This document shows positions 1 to 11,000 of a DNA stretch of 40,988 bases, one piece after another (positions within the stretch are counted from its first letter, which is position 1; every line of letters begins with the position of its first letter). Position numbers and translations under genes: made by a program. Location: NCBI GenBank assembly GCA_002457555.1, contig NTJQ01000012.1:1-40988 (forward strand), given 5' to 3'. The stretch comes from Marine Group II euryarchaeote MED-G37. GTDB lineage: Archaea; Thermoplasmatota; Poseidoniia; Poseidoniales; Thalassarchaeaceae. The notes beneath the pieces were generated by a model. The model worked only from the letters and a program-made list of their open reading frames with translations, was not told where the DNA came from and did not search any database.

Positions 1-524
1 AGGTCAGAAGATAGTAATTCGAGCCCAACATTTGGGCATCTTTGGTGCACTGCTTTGATACAATTTCGATAATGTTCAGCCCCTCCATCTGCTAAGTCGT
101 CGCGGTTGACTACAGTAATTACTGCATGACTAACTCCCATTCTATCAATCGCTTCAGCAAGTTCGATAGGCTCGTTTGGATTCAAAGGAGGGGGTGTTTT
201 CTCGGTACCAACTGCGCAGAATCTACAACCGCGTGTGCAGACCTCACCTGCAATCATGAAAGTGGCAGTCCCTCTACCCCAACAGTCGTGTATGTTTGGA
301 CATTGAGCTTCTTCGCAAACAGTATGCAGTCCATGCTTGTGAACATTAGATTTTGTTGCGTTAAATCGAGTTTGTGCGTTACCGGTGGGGAGGGTTGTTC
401 TGAACCAGGGTGGAAGTCGCTTTCTTTCCGCTTTCCGGCGTTCTTGAGCACTAATTCTTGCAGAGCCTCCGCAACCATCAGCAGACACTTCAGTCCCATC
501 TGCTTGGGGCAGCGGTACACCCAT
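1..524 (-). CDS. lipA: Lipoyl synthase, 3' end cut by window edge
   Basis: Radical-SAM enzyme that inserts two sulfurs into octanoyl groups on lipoyl domains of 2-oxoacid dehydrogenases and the glycine cleavage system. Translation from the ATG at 522-524 gives 174 residues before the left edge. It shows both iron-sulfur signatures of the family: the auxiliary-cluster C-x4-C-x5-C (CEEAQCPNIHDC, Cys70/75/81) and the radical-SAM C-x3-C-x2-C (CTRGCRFC, Cys96/100/103). The family-typical PPWFRTTLPTG segment sits near residue 40, followed by a VTVVNRDDLADGGA stretch. An in-frame TAA lies two codons upstream of this ATG, so the start is well fixed. The first 35 residues are poorly conserved and include a Gly-Cys-Gly-Gly. 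The gene is divergent from the folM-like/folB pair. Whether a lipoate ligase or dehydrogenase complex follows cannot be seen. Confidence 0.93.
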   Translation of the reverse strand, partial: MGVPLPQADGTEVSADGCGGSARISAQERRKAERKRLPPWFRTTLPTGNAQTRFNATKSNVHKHGLHTVCEEAQCPNIHDCWGRGTATFMIAGEVCTRGCRFCAVGTEKTPPPLNPNEPIELAEAIDRMGVSHAVITVVNRDDLADGGAEHYRNCIKAVHQRCPNVGLELLSSD

Positions 525-628
525 TGATTACGAGGAGTGGACATACGGCGTTAATCGTTCGCCTCAATCACCCAGATGAGGTTTCTCAAAACGAGGAGAG
601 ATATACCAGTCTTGACTCGGATGTACAT

Positions 629-1396
629 ATGGCTCGCAGTGCTGCACTCGTTACAGGAGGCGCTAAGAGAATTGGTGCAGCAATTTGTCTTCACCTAGCA
701 CAAAAAGGCCACTCAGTGGCAGTTCACCACAATTCATCTGCGAAAGCAGCCGAGCAACTAGTGCACAAAATCAGAGGGTTGGGTGTTGAGGCTTGCATGG
801 TAAAGGGTAATTTATCGAATCCGGAAGAAGTAGCAAAAATCATCGCTGAAGCATCTTCACAAATTGGGCCTATTCGACACCTTGTGAATAACGCTTCCAA
901 ATTCAGGCATGACGACCTAGAAACTTTCGATAATAACTCTTGGAATGAACACATGGATGTAAATGCAAAAGCCCCTCTAATGTTAACTCGCGAGGTATTG
1001 CATAATCTACCCGCTGACCTTGCGGGTTCAGTTGTCAATATCCTCGATCAAAAAATTGCCGCGCCTAATCCCGATCATATTTCTTACACCGCCTCGAGAT
1101 ATGCCTTGTTGGGTATTACCGAAGCTCTTGCAAGAGGTCTTGCGCCTAGGCTTAGAATTAACGCGGTCGCACCAGGTCACACCTTGGCCAGCCCAGACCA
1201 AACAGAAGCAGGATTCAGCCGGGCCCAGTCTGAAAGTCCACTTGGGTATGGGCCATCTCCCGACGATATTGCTCAGGCAGTAGTTTTTCTCGTTGAAGCG
1301 AAATCAATTACAGGACAGGTGATTTTTGTCGATGCTGGAGAAAGATTCCTTTCCAGAAGTCGAGACGTTGCATTTGAAACGGAGGATGTTAAATGA
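629..1396 (+). CDS. folM: FolM/PTR1-like short-chain reductase (putative pteridine/dihydrofolate reductase)
   Basis: Predicted 255-residue NAD(P)H-dependent short-chain dehydrogenase. The N-terminal TGGAKRIG is the TGxxxRxG dinucleotide-binding variant of the pteridine reductase branch. NNAS follows near residue 90, then NILDQK, whose Asp sits where PTR1/FolM enzymes have Asp in place of the usual Ser. The active-site helix reads YTASRYAL, so the normally invariant Lys of YxxxK is Arg. The frame is open further upstream, but the ATG at 629 places the Rossmann strand directly at the N-terminus, as expected. The stop overlaps the folB start in ATGA, implying translational coupling. The pairing with folB supports a role in pterin or folate reduction; the exact substrate is inferred. 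Another SDR function is possible. Confidence 0.8.
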   Translation: MARSAALVTGGAKRIGAAICLHLAQKGHSVAVHHNSSAKAAEQLVHKIRGLGVEACMVKGNLSNPEEVAKIIAEASSQIGPIRHLVNNASKFRHDDLETFDNNSWNEHMDVNAKAPLMLTREVLHNLPADLAGSVVNILDQKIAAPNPDHISYTASRYALLGITEALARGLAPRLRINAVAPGHTLASPDQTEAGFSRAQSESPLGYGPSPDDIAQAVVFLVEAKSITGQVIFVDAGERFLSRSRDVAFETEDVK

Positions 1397-1794
1397 CTTC
1401 CCATTCAGACGCGCTGATGCAAATTTTATCGCAAAATCAAGCGGCTACCAGTCTATTCCTCGAGAAGGTAATTAGACAGGTCGACATAGGTGTTCACGAC
1501 CATGAATTAGGTTCTCTTCAGCGCCTTTCTTTCGACATATATGTTATGTTATCAGGTGACAGTACACCTCAGGGCGATGAAATATCAGAAGTTCTAGATT
1601 ATGAATACCTAATCTCTGCTTTAGATGAGACTTTGAATCTACAAAGAGCTTCACTTTTGGAAACACTTGCAAACCGCTTATTGGATCGAATACTAAAACC
1701 TAGTTCGGTTGAAGCCGCTACGGTTGTCATCACTAAATTAGATGTCTTAGGCGGAGACGGCCAATTGGGCTGTTCTATTACTCGAATAATGTAG
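1393..1794 (+). CDS. folB: Dihydroneopterin aldolase
   Basis: A 133-residue FolB-type enzyme that cleaves dihydroneopterin to 6-hydroxymethyl-dihydropterin in folate synthesis. Family features visible are IGVHDHELGSLQRLSFDIYV at about residues 31-50 (the IGV..xE..xQ..F.D signature), DYEYL at about 72-76 (binding-site Tyr), LLETLANRLLDRIL with the pterin-binding Glu, and a C-terminal VVITKLDVLG carrying the conserved Lys. The first 20 residues are an extension beyond the compact bacterial enzymes. The gene overlaps the upstream reductase by 4 bases, so the two are one transcription unit. The stop codon abuts the encoded CCA end of the antisense tRNA-Leu with no spacer. The sequence resembles bacterial FolB rather than the unrelated archaeal dihydroneopterin aldolase, suggesting transfer. 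Confidence 0.9.
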   Translation: MTSHSDALMQILSQNQAATSLFLEKVIRQVDIGVHDHELGSLQRLSFDIYVMLSGDSTPQGDEISEVLDYEYLISALDETLNLQRASLLETLANRLLDRILKPSSVEAATVVITKLDVLGGDGQLGCSITRIM

Positions 1795-1880
1795 TGGTGC
1801 AGGGGGTGGGATTTGAACCCACGAAGCTCTACGCACCGGAGCTTAAGTCCGGCCCCTTTGACCAGCTCGGGTACCCCTGC
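1795..1880 (-). tRNA. tRNA-Leu(UAA)
   Basis: Minus strand. The acceptor stem GCAGGGG pairs with CCCCTGC, followed by discriminator A and an encoded CCA (1795-1797). The anticodon stem CCGGA/TCCGG encloses loop CTTAAGC, giving anticodon TAA. A long variable arm makes it class II, consistent with leucine. The T-arm contains GGTTCAAATCC. No intron is seen. Confidence 0.95.
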
Positions 1881-1923
1881 GAGGTCTCTGAGCACCTTAT
1901 CAGACTTGAACCGAGCGGAGTTT

Positions 1924-1943
1924 ACGCCCCCTTTGGGGGGCGT
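1924..1943. terminator. GC-rich hairpin between tRNA-Leu and the 980-residue surface protein
   Basis: ACGCCCCC (1924-1931) is complementary to GGGGGCGT (1936-1943) across a TTTG loop. It lies upstream of the minus-strand tRNA-Leu and about 65 bases before the plus-strand surface-protein gene. It could terminate folB read-through or act as a leader structure. There is no strong T-run after it. Confidence 0.4.
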
Positions 1944-2009
1944 GTCTAAATCGATGCAAAGAGCACTCGGACTTCACGAACGCTTTAACACCCCCGGGAG
2001 TGCCGGTGA

Positions 2010-4952
2010 GTGATGAACTGGAGCAGTACGCTGATTCCGAATGGCAAGTCAAGCCAACTTGCGGTGTTCCTCGCGATTCTGATGATTACCCCCCAAATAG
2101 CAACATTAGTCACAGAACCCACTCACCTAGTTGCAGACTCTCGGGCCGAGGCTTCTGAGGAAATCGAATCCAAACTTTACACACTATATTTTGCGGAAGC
2201 AAACTCATCTTCTGGAGGTGATGGGCACATCACAACAATGGTCCCCGAATCAGGTGGTCAATCGACTTCTAGTGCCCTAGATTCGACAATTGAGTTTACA
2301 ACAGGGGAATTGTTGAGTTCACTAGAAATTACTGGGCGACCAAAACATGGCTCTTCCAGTGGCCAATTTTACATTCCTCTACAATTTTTCTTACGAGCTC
2401 AGGGCCCTAGCAATTCCCAGGTGACTTGGGATATCGTGATTAGCGCAAATGGTAATACTGTTGGCTCGGAATCTTGGGAGGCAGACGCATGCAATCCAGG
2501 CATAACCAATTCTTGTAACTTTGATCACGAACTCTTCGAAGTTATACTAGATGGCGGTGATTCGTTTGTTATTCAAGACGGAAATGAATTGACCGTTGAG
2601 GTTTCCGCTGAAATGTCTGGCTGTGAAAGTTCGGGTGGACCATTTGGTAGTAGTTGTGAGGCAGAAGTTGCTTGGAACGAAATAGATGACGAAAGTAACC
2701 GATTTTCTCAGATGGAAGTTGAATCCAATGCAATTGCAGATAGCGAAGTGATACTTCAAAGGGATGGAGCAGAACTTGCAGATGGGGTAGAATTGGAATG
2801 GTATCCGAATGATGTTTTAGCAGATCGGACCATGCAATTCTCATTCGATGTTAAGAGTGCCTTTGGTAGAGAGGATATGGATTCTGTTAGATTACTAATG
2901 CGAGATCCAAATGGAAACTATCGGATAGACCATGAGATTTCAACTGATGATGATGGAATAAGAGATACTAGTCAGGGTATCTTTGGCACTTACACATGGA
3001 CCTATCCTACCGGCCTTCCATCGGGTGAGTATACGGTAGAATTGGAAATTACTGATGTACAAGGAAACGCATTCCTTGTTGAACACGAACCGGTTGAAAT
3101 GATTCAATGGGGCGTGGCGATTAATCATCGAGAAGATAGAACTGTAGAATATATCGCTCCAGACGAAACAACTCCGGTGCCACTTCAATTAGTTCACAGA
3201 GGAGACTCTACTAAATCGATGACTGTAGAACTTGAATTGCTTACCAATTTAGGTAGTTCTTGGCTTGTTGAATTTGACTCTCCAGGAGGGTACACGTTGA
3301 ATTCAGGTGGTGATATTCTGAATCCAATACTTACAATCACAGCTCCAGATGATCTGACAGGGACTCCCGATAAAATTGAGATTAGAGCGGTTGCTGAAGC
3401 CACAATAGAAGGTGTTCAAACGGTGGTGCATCAAGACCTATTGTCTTTAGATTTAGAAAAGCTCGAGGTCTATCAGCCCCCTGATATATCGGTTTGGAAT
3501 ATAGACCACGATATACCAATTGCGAACTCAAGCCGCCCTGGTGATATCGACCCAACAATACCAAGATATGTTGAAGAAAACCAATTCACTACATTCTTAC
3601 TTGAGATATTCAACACGGGATTCGATACAGATAATTTCAGAGTGGATATATTGAAGCGGTCTAAATCAATTATCCAGATTGTCAATAACGATACTGGCCA
3701 AAGAATTCTCGAAGATGATGGCGATGGAACTTTCCACATACCGCCTCTAGAGAGGCATTCGACTCAGATTCTAAGATTCAACGTAAAACCGTCAACAGAT
3801 AGGGAAGATCCAGATATTGGAACGATTGAGATCGAGGTAGTAAGCAGCGGAAATTCATCTCTTAGGACGACTGTTGAATTCACCATTCAGAGAACCTTTG
3901 GAATCCGCGCAGAAGTGTCTCAAGATTGTGATGGCACTCCACTAGGTCACATCCAGGTATCCCTTTGTTCTTCACTAAGTGACCCCGAAGTGAATCTTCG
4001 AGCTCGCATAACAAACAGTATGACTAGTGGTGAATCGGCCACTCAATGGCAAATTCTCAATCCAGCAAGTCTTGCCGAGAATACCGATAGGTTGGCCGCA
4101 TATGGTCAATGGGAATACCGAATTTTAGACCAAAATGGTTCGGCAGTACCTCAGGTCTCCCTTGGCCCAGGTGACTTCACTGAGATATTCGTAGTAGTTA
4201 CCCTAACCGATCAGGTAGTCGTTGGTAATCATACGGTTTATTTACGAATAAAGGAGGATACTTCTGATTCAAACCCAAGATACTTCGATTTGCCTATGGT
4301 TTTCGAAGTTGATGCGGATGAGCCTGACTTGACAATTGTTCAGGTCACATCAAACAGAAAACTAGCACCAGGCGGCCTCTATGACTTCCAATTCGAGGTT
4401 CGAAACAAAGGGAACAGCCCTCTAATTGTTCTTCTAGACGCCGAGTTCGAAGGCGCAAATGGTTGGAATGTTGACATCGCTGGACCTACCGGCTCTAGAT
4501 TGATTGAATTAGACGCCTTTGAAGAAGTGACGATCATTCTAGAACTAATGGTTCCATCATCAGCAAATAATGGGGATACAGCAAAAATCACAATTACAGC
4601 TGAACCACACGATACTGAGCAGAGTTGGCCTGATGAATTCACGGCAGAAAAGAATCTCAATATGGTCGTTGGAATAGATGGGATTTTTGATCGATTGGTT
4701 AACGAGGTGACCAATCCTCGTGGCTCTACCTTAATCGTTATGGTGGTAGCAATTTTACTAATGTTTGCTGGCATCCAAAGCCGGATGAATCGTAGGAAAT
4801 GGGCTGCCCATTTGGCGTTACTTGAGGCCATGAACGAGGCTGAAAATGACGATTTAGATGGAGACTCTGAAGAAGATTACCACATTCCTATTGTTGAAGA
4901 AGAGGAAGAAGAAGAGATGGTTTACGACGACGATGATATAGAACTCATCTGA
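2010..4952 (+). CDS. Large secreted type-I membrane surface protein with acidic cytoplasmic tail
   Basis: A 980-residue protein of unknown function. The N-terminus has a hydrophobic segment (about residues 17-35) that acts as signal peptide or anchor, followed by a long ectodomain rich in beta-strand, Asp/Glu and NxS/T sequons. Four cysteines in two pairs (around residues 166-175 and 199-211) could form disulfides. Segments such as VELELLTNLGSSW and FQFEVRNKGNSPLIVLLDAE resemble repeated Ig-like/NEW3-type domains. A single membrane helix (about 905-925, IVMVVAILLMFAGI) is followed by Arg/Lys stop-transfer residues and a tail ending in runs of Glu and Asp. GGTGAG lies just before tandem ATG codons at 2010 and 2013; either could start. 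Probably a cell-surface binding or structural protein; no enzymatic motif was seen. Confidence 0.85.
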   Translation: MMNWSSTLIPNGKSSQLAVFLAILMITPQIATLVTEPTHLVADSRAEASEEIESKLYTLYFAEANSSSGGDGHITTMVPESGGQSTSSALDSTIEFTTGELLSSLEITGRPKHGSSSGQFYIPLQFFLRAQGPSNSQVTWDIVISANGNTVGSESWEADACNPGITNSCNFDHELFEVILDGGDSFVIQDGNELTVEVSAEMSGCESSGGPFGSSCEAEVAWNEIDDESNRFSQMEVESNAIADSEVILQRDGAELADGVELEWYPNDVLADRTMQFSFDVKSAFGREDMDSVRLLMRDPNGNYRIDHEISTDDDGIRDTSQGIFGTYTWTYPTGLPSGEYTVELEITDVQGNAFLVEHEPVEMIQWGVAINHREDRTVEYIAPDETTPVPLQLVHRGDSTKSMTVELELLTNLGSSWLVEFDSPGGYTLNSGGDILNPILTITAPDDLTGTPDKIEIRAVAEATIEGVQTVVHQDLLSLDLEKLEVYQPPDISVWNIDHDIPIANSSRPGDIDPTIPRYVEENQFTTFLLEIFNTGFDTDNFRVDILKRSKSIIQIVNNDTGQRILEDDGDGTFHIPPLERHSTQILRFNVKPSTDREDPDIGTIEIEVVSSGNSSLRTTVEFTIQRTFGIRAEVSQDCDGTPLGHIQVSLCSSLSDPEVNLRARITNSMTSGESATQWQILNPASLAENTDRLAAYGQWEYRILDQNGSAVPQVSLGPGDFTEIFVVVTLTDQVVVGNHTVYLRIKEDTSDSNPRYFDLPMVFEVDADEPDLTIVQVTSNRKLAPGGLYDFQFEVRNKGNSPLIVLLDAEFEGANGWNVDIAGPTGSRLIELDAFEEVTIILELMVPSSANNGDTAKITITAEPHDTEQSWPDEFTAEKNLNMVVGIDGIFDRLVNEVTNPRGSTLIVMVVAILLMFAGIQSRMNRRKWAAHLALLEAMNEAENDDLDGDSEEDYHIPIVEEEEEEEMVYDDDDIELI

Positions 4953-5007
4953 CTTTACATTAGATAATCGTCCGAACGACGCTCCATTCCGCTTAAGACC
5001 CGTATGA

Positions 5008-5022
5008 ACCGCCGTAGGCGGT
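5008..5022. repeat. 15-base palindrome, CGTAG core (copy 1)
   Basis: ACCGCC GTA GGCGGT is a perfect 6-bp inverted repeat. It sits 15 bases before the preferred start of the giant surface protein. The same design, six-base arms around GTA or TAC with a C/G pair closing the loop, recurs at 18718, 30435 and 39522. It could be a transcription terminator or leader hairpin for the junction between the two surface-protein genes, or an operator. Confidence 0.55.
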
Positions 5023-5036
5023 ATAGGGTGTGCATT

Positions 5037-8000
5037 ATGTTCGGCTACTCGCGTCAGGATAATCTTGTAATCACTCGTAGAAAGGAGCGTTCAGCTGTTC
5101 TATTCAGCCTCCTTATGTTGCTAACCTCTTACTCTGCAATCGAATTTGCAGCGTGGGAGGCGATGGGTTCAACAGATGCCGATGGAGATGGTCTCCCCTA
5201 TGGTTTGGAATACTACATCAACACCCAACCTCAAGATTGGGATTCTGATGGGGATGGGTTGCCAGACGGCTGGGAATGGCAGTATGGTCTCGACCCTCTT
5301 TCAGCCTCTGGGATTAATGGTTCAACCGGAGATCCTGACGGAGATTCCCTAACAAATCTAAACGAATATCAATATGGAATACCTGCTAATTGGGATTCGG
5401 CAACTACGCCAAATAAGCTCGATAATGGGGTTTGGTGGAATGGTACAGTTCCAGTTAGCAATTGGGACGAAGAGAGTGCTATGCAGTTGATTCAAGGATT
5501 GAATTCAGATGGAGCCGATGAAGACCCTATGGGGAATATTTGCTTCAACACATTTGACGATGACCACGATGGAATGGTTGATAGTTGGGATGGCGACAAT
5601 GACGGTGATGTCGATTGTTCGAGCAATGATGATGATGGTGATAATTTAACCGACGAAGATCCAGATGGTTGGGACACAGATGGAGATGGGATGCCAGATG
5701 GTTGGGAGGTTGCTAACAATCTAGATCCAACTTCAAATTCAGGCGACGACGGTACTGCTGGAGACCCTGATGGTGATGGTCTGATCAATCTCTATGAATA
5801 CGTAAATCCGGCATGGGATACAAGGAATGGTACAACAAACCCACCAACTCAATATTGGAGGCCCGGCCCTGACAATCGAACCAACACTGAATCACCTTGT
5901 AATCCTGTTTTAGCTATCGGACCAGGTTCTCCACCTTGTTCACTATTTACAGCTGAAGTTGATGGAATCACCTATACCGATCCAAATAATAATGACACCG
6001 ATGGAGATGGATTAAATGATTCACACGAGGCATTAGTCCTTCTGACAGACCCTACAGCAGCAGACACTGATGGAGACGGAATCTCAGATGGTGTTGAAGT
6101 AAATGGGTCATATGGAAACCCCCCGCAAGCCTCTGACCCTCGAAATAACAACACGGATGGTGATCAATTCGATGATGGTGAAGAGGATACGAATTTCAAC
6201 GGAGTCGTTGACGCTAACGAAACCGACCCTACTAGGATAGAAGATTCAGGAGATTTTGACGGGGACGGAATTCAAAATTGGGAAGAAAATGCCACTTGTA
6301 CACTATGGGACACCGCAGACACAGATGGTGGAGGTATCGATGATGGCACCGAACTTTCTCCAGCTCATGCCAGCGATCCATGTACATCTACCTACGAATT
6401 ATATCTCGACGTCATCACATGGGTTCCCGTTGACTTTTCTGTAACTTTAAACAATACTAGCAAACTAGACCCCACTCCACTAGACTGGCGCCAAAACGGA
6501 GCTCCAATGGCGTATTTTGAATCTGGCACAGGAAATAGAACTCCCTTCCAATACTCCTCAATCGATGGCAATATATTGCGCTCTGTTTCAATTACTATGC
6601 CTTCCGATTCTATCTATGTAGTTGTTCTAAATGGCTCATGGTGTTGGGATGCTTCACTTGGTTCTGCTAATGAACAGCATTGTGATGATGATTATCGAGA
6701 TACTGATGGTGATGGTCTAGCCGATTGGGAAGAATCGTTGGGGTCTTGGGGCTTTGAATCATTACCCACACTAACCGATTCTGACGGAGATGGAGTAAAC
6801 GACCTAGATGAGGTGATCAATTCGACTGATCCTTTAGAGCCTTGTAGTAATCTAGCAGATTTTGATGGTGACGGTCTGAATAATTATTTCGAAAATACTA
6901 CTGGTTGCCCATTGATTTACGGTATTGAGAATGGAAATATGTCATTAGATAACTACACAACACTGTGGAATAATTCCGATACAGACAATGGCGGCGTAAT
7001 CGATTACCAAGAATATCTCGATGGAACTAATCCGCAAAATAATCCTGATGATGATTTGAACCCGTTAGATACCGATGGTGATGGGATCCCTGATACCATC
7101 GAACAAGAAATAGGCACTGATTGGTTAGATCCAGATACTGATGGTGGAGGTGTTCCGGATGGAGATGAATGCCTGCCTGAGTATTGGGATAATGGTTGTG
7201 TTGATTCGCTGTTCGATCCATGGGACCCGACGGATGACATTTCTACAAACATGCTATATTTCTTTGCCGAGAATACAACCACTGGTATTGATTACAACAT
7301 CACTCATTATTGGCGCTGGCACACATATGACTCCTATACAGGCGCTTCTTGGGGCGTCAATACTAGTTTAGTTGGGTACACGCCAATGTTCCCTACTTGG
7401 TCAACAACTCAAGGTGTTGCACATCCCGACTTTTGGGATAATTCAGCACTACATTCGTGGGAAATTTCATTCAGTAATAACGGAATATTAAGCCCTGGAG
7501 ATGAGTTGATTGCACCATACAATGCGGTCAATTACACCGGTTGGAGTGATGTAGCCGCAGGCTTAAATTTCTCAAATTATACTCGAGATGTTTTGATTGA
7601 TTCTTCTGTTGTCGACCAGTTATACGTCACAACTCCTCAAATTATTTTTACCGATGCTATTCGAGATAATACAACTGCATTCCAAAATAGCACTTATGCT
7701 ACCGATTATAGAGGATTTACCAATGTTACGACAATCACACAGGCTGTGCTGAATGAGAGTGGTTGGACTTCTGCGTGGGATCAGATTGAGGCCATACAAG
7801 AATTCCTAATTAATGGTAACAATAGTACTACATTCCTTAGAAACCACGCTGGTTCAAATGTGAATCGCAGCGACTCAGGCATTGTAACTTCACTAGATGA
7901 CACCTCGGTTTGGATACTTGAAGAAGCTCTTGAAGGTGATTGTGATGAGTTTGCGACAGTTTTCGCTGCGATGTTAAGAAGTATTGGATTACCAACTAGA

Positions 8001-11000
8001 AAGGTTACAGGCTTCTCCGGAGGGACATGGGTCGATAACGGATTCGAGGTATATGGTAATGATTTCACATGGTGGGTGGAAGTCCATCTACAGACAAATG
8101 CCAATCAAGGCGAATTAGACCTTGGTTGGATTCCATTCGAAGCTTGCCCCGACGTTTCAGTTGTCGAGGTAGTGGATGAAATTTGGTCACCAGATTCCTT
8201 GGAAAGGGATTATTCATCAGGTAATATCTCTCTTAATGGCACACTACAGTTTGTCAGTAACTCCTCAAGTATAGAGGGAATTACTCTAGAACTATACCTA
8301 GTACCTGATAATGAGACTGTAAATGTTCCAGGAAGTGCTGCATTGGCAACTAGACTAATAGGTACTACAACTACTGACTCTGAAGGATTCTTTTCATTCA
8401 ATGGCTCACTTTCTGAGATGATTGAGCCTGGTTTTGGTTCTCTAGTGGTATTAACGCAAAAGCAAGGATACGTTGGTGTTCAGGGGGTATCCTTCCCATG
8501 GTCAATTAATATCACAGACGATGTAAATTTGTCAATAAGTAGCCCCGCTCCAGCCGAACAACCTATGTTGGGGGTAGGGGTTAACTCAACGGTAACCGGA
8601 AGCATGACTTGGGCTAACCTTCCACAAACAGATCCGGCCATGCTGGATACTCTACAAGTCCTCCTTAATTACACAACAATTGAGGAGGGTGATGTTAACC
8701 TAATTGCTGATGTTGGTTCGGGTGGATACTTCGAGTTCGGTGTACCGATATCAGAAAATGAACCTCTTGGCCTAATTAATGCTAGTTTAGCATTCCTTGG
8801 TTGGCATCAAATCGATTTGAATAATGCTAGCAATCCAGAATATCATCTAAGGCCCAAAACAATTGATTTTAATTTTAATATAACACCTTCACCAAACCTA
8901 ACAATATCTCTAGAAGGTAGTGACTCAAACAACAGCATTTTGGATATTAATCAATTAGTTTTCATCAATGGTACTGCAGTTAGTAGAGGGCCATCGCCCG
9001 ATCCATTGAATGGCACACTTACTTTCCAGATGCGCAGAGCCGGAACCAATGGCCCCTATACTGATCTCGCTACTTGGGAACTTAATTCTAGTAATTGGAC
9101 AACAAATCCTGGTCAATTTGCTATCGAATGGGACTTCAATGAGTCATCTGTATCTATCCCCGCGGGTCTTGTTGAAGTGAAGTTCATTTATTCTGCAGAT
9201 GAGTTATTCGCTTCCGATGAGGAATCTTTCCAGTCTAGTTTTGGTATCAGATCATATGTGGAATTCTCCTATGTATTAATTGCAACCGAAAGAGGTACAG
9301 AGGCTTCCGTCGCAGTACAATTATCTGATCATACTGGAACATCAGTTGCCGATTTCCCTGGCCTATACAGTGTTGACTTTAATGGCACTGAAGTATTCAA
9401 TATTACCGACCCTGAATCGAGTAGTTTCAACGTAGTATGGGTGCCTAATTTGAATACAATCGCTGGAGATTACTTGTGGCAACTAAATTACACGGGGTCA
9501 ACATGGCTCAGGCCTACTTCTGCACTGGATAGTATTAGGATACAAGGCAGAGCTAACGTAACAGTTACACTGGGTTCCGAATGGACTGAGAGAGGAACCG
9601 TAACTTGGGTTTCAGGGGCGGCTCAGGATATTTTCCATCTTACTCCAATAACAGGAAATAACTCCTCAATTGTAGTCCAACTTGAGATCCCATCGGATTT
9701 ACCTCCAAGCCCTGATGGAAGCCCCGCACCCCCTGTCATCCGCACACTTGTCGGCGGCTGGATTAACGAGACAACAGGTGCGTATAACTACTCATTCACT
9801 ATGCCAACCGATGTTGGTTCAGGTGCCTACTTCTTACGCTTTGTTCTAGATTTTTCAACAAATGCCGAGGTCCTTGGCCCATTCTATACTACTCTTGCAC
9901 AAACAAGAGTTTTGACAGGAATTCAAAGCGAATTTGTAGTTAATGCAGAACCTCAATCAATCATTGTTATTGCCGGCAATACTCTAATTCTAAACGCCAC
10001 AATAACGGACATAGCAGATGATTCCGTGGTGCCAGATACAGATGTCGACTTATACTTCGATTGGGGCGGCCCTAATCAAATAATTATCGATTCAGCGACA
10101 ACAGATGTAGACGGTATTGCAAGGTTCAGTCCTTCTATTCTAGAAGACACCACTCCAGGATTCTATGACCTACGTGTCCAAGCTAATGATGACCTAACAG
10201 ATAATCTAACAGACGTCGATGCAGGGCGTTGGATTGGGAATGATACATTTGCAAATTTAACCGTGCAGGTAGACAGTCAAGTGGAAATTAACTCCATACC
10301 TCAAGAAGTCACTGCGGGGCAGTCATTTACCCTTTCAGGACGGATTTTAGACGGATTCGATAGTAATAGAAGTGTCAGTGGGCCAATGGCGGTCGAGGTA
10401 TTCTTCCTTAACGATTCTAGTGAAAAATTAGTATCCAGTCAAACAACAACAAACAATGGTTCATTCTCAGTATCGGTTCCAACAGACCCATTTGGTGATG
10501 GAGTTTCGAGTGGAACCAAGACAGTAGTCGTGAGCGTAATTGAAGGAAGTTCCCCATTCTATCTTACAGGTACTGGTAATGCATCTATTCTGGTAAGGGG
10601 AGTAACTCGATTTACTGATAGAACTCCTATAATCCAGACAGTTGTTGATCGCGGAACATCAATTACTTTCGGGGCTCGATTAACCGAATTCTCTGATAAT
10701 GACCTTGCTGTTGGAGATATGGAAGTTGGAGCTAAATTCCATGATACATGGTTGAATGGAGGAATAACCAACGGCCAAGGTTTGGTCAATTTCACCTTTG
10801 ATGTCCCACATTCACACCCGCTTGGTCAAATTGGAATCACTCTCTATTTCAATGGCTCTGCAACTCTACATTCAACAACCACTGTATTGAACCAAATTTT
10901 TGTCCGTTCGCCTACTAATCTGACGATCTCACCTGTAACGGAAAATCCAGTTGCTGGCGAATCCTTCAATGTTAGTGGAACTTTACTTTCTAGTAACGGT

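Noticed and set aside
126-527. 133-codon plus-strand frame at the left end
   Set aside because: It lies antisense to lipA, whose cysteine motifs are unmistakable; the frame is a shadow.
547-563. GGCG...CGCC inverted repeat between lipA and the folM-like gene as an operator
   Set aside because: Only four paired bases around a nine-base loop; too weak to support.
5146-7371. Repetitive GAT-rich DNA suggesting a satellite or CRISPR
   Set aside because: The repeats are irregular and follow codons of Asp-rich calcium-binding TSP3 motifs; there are no constant repeats with unique spacers.
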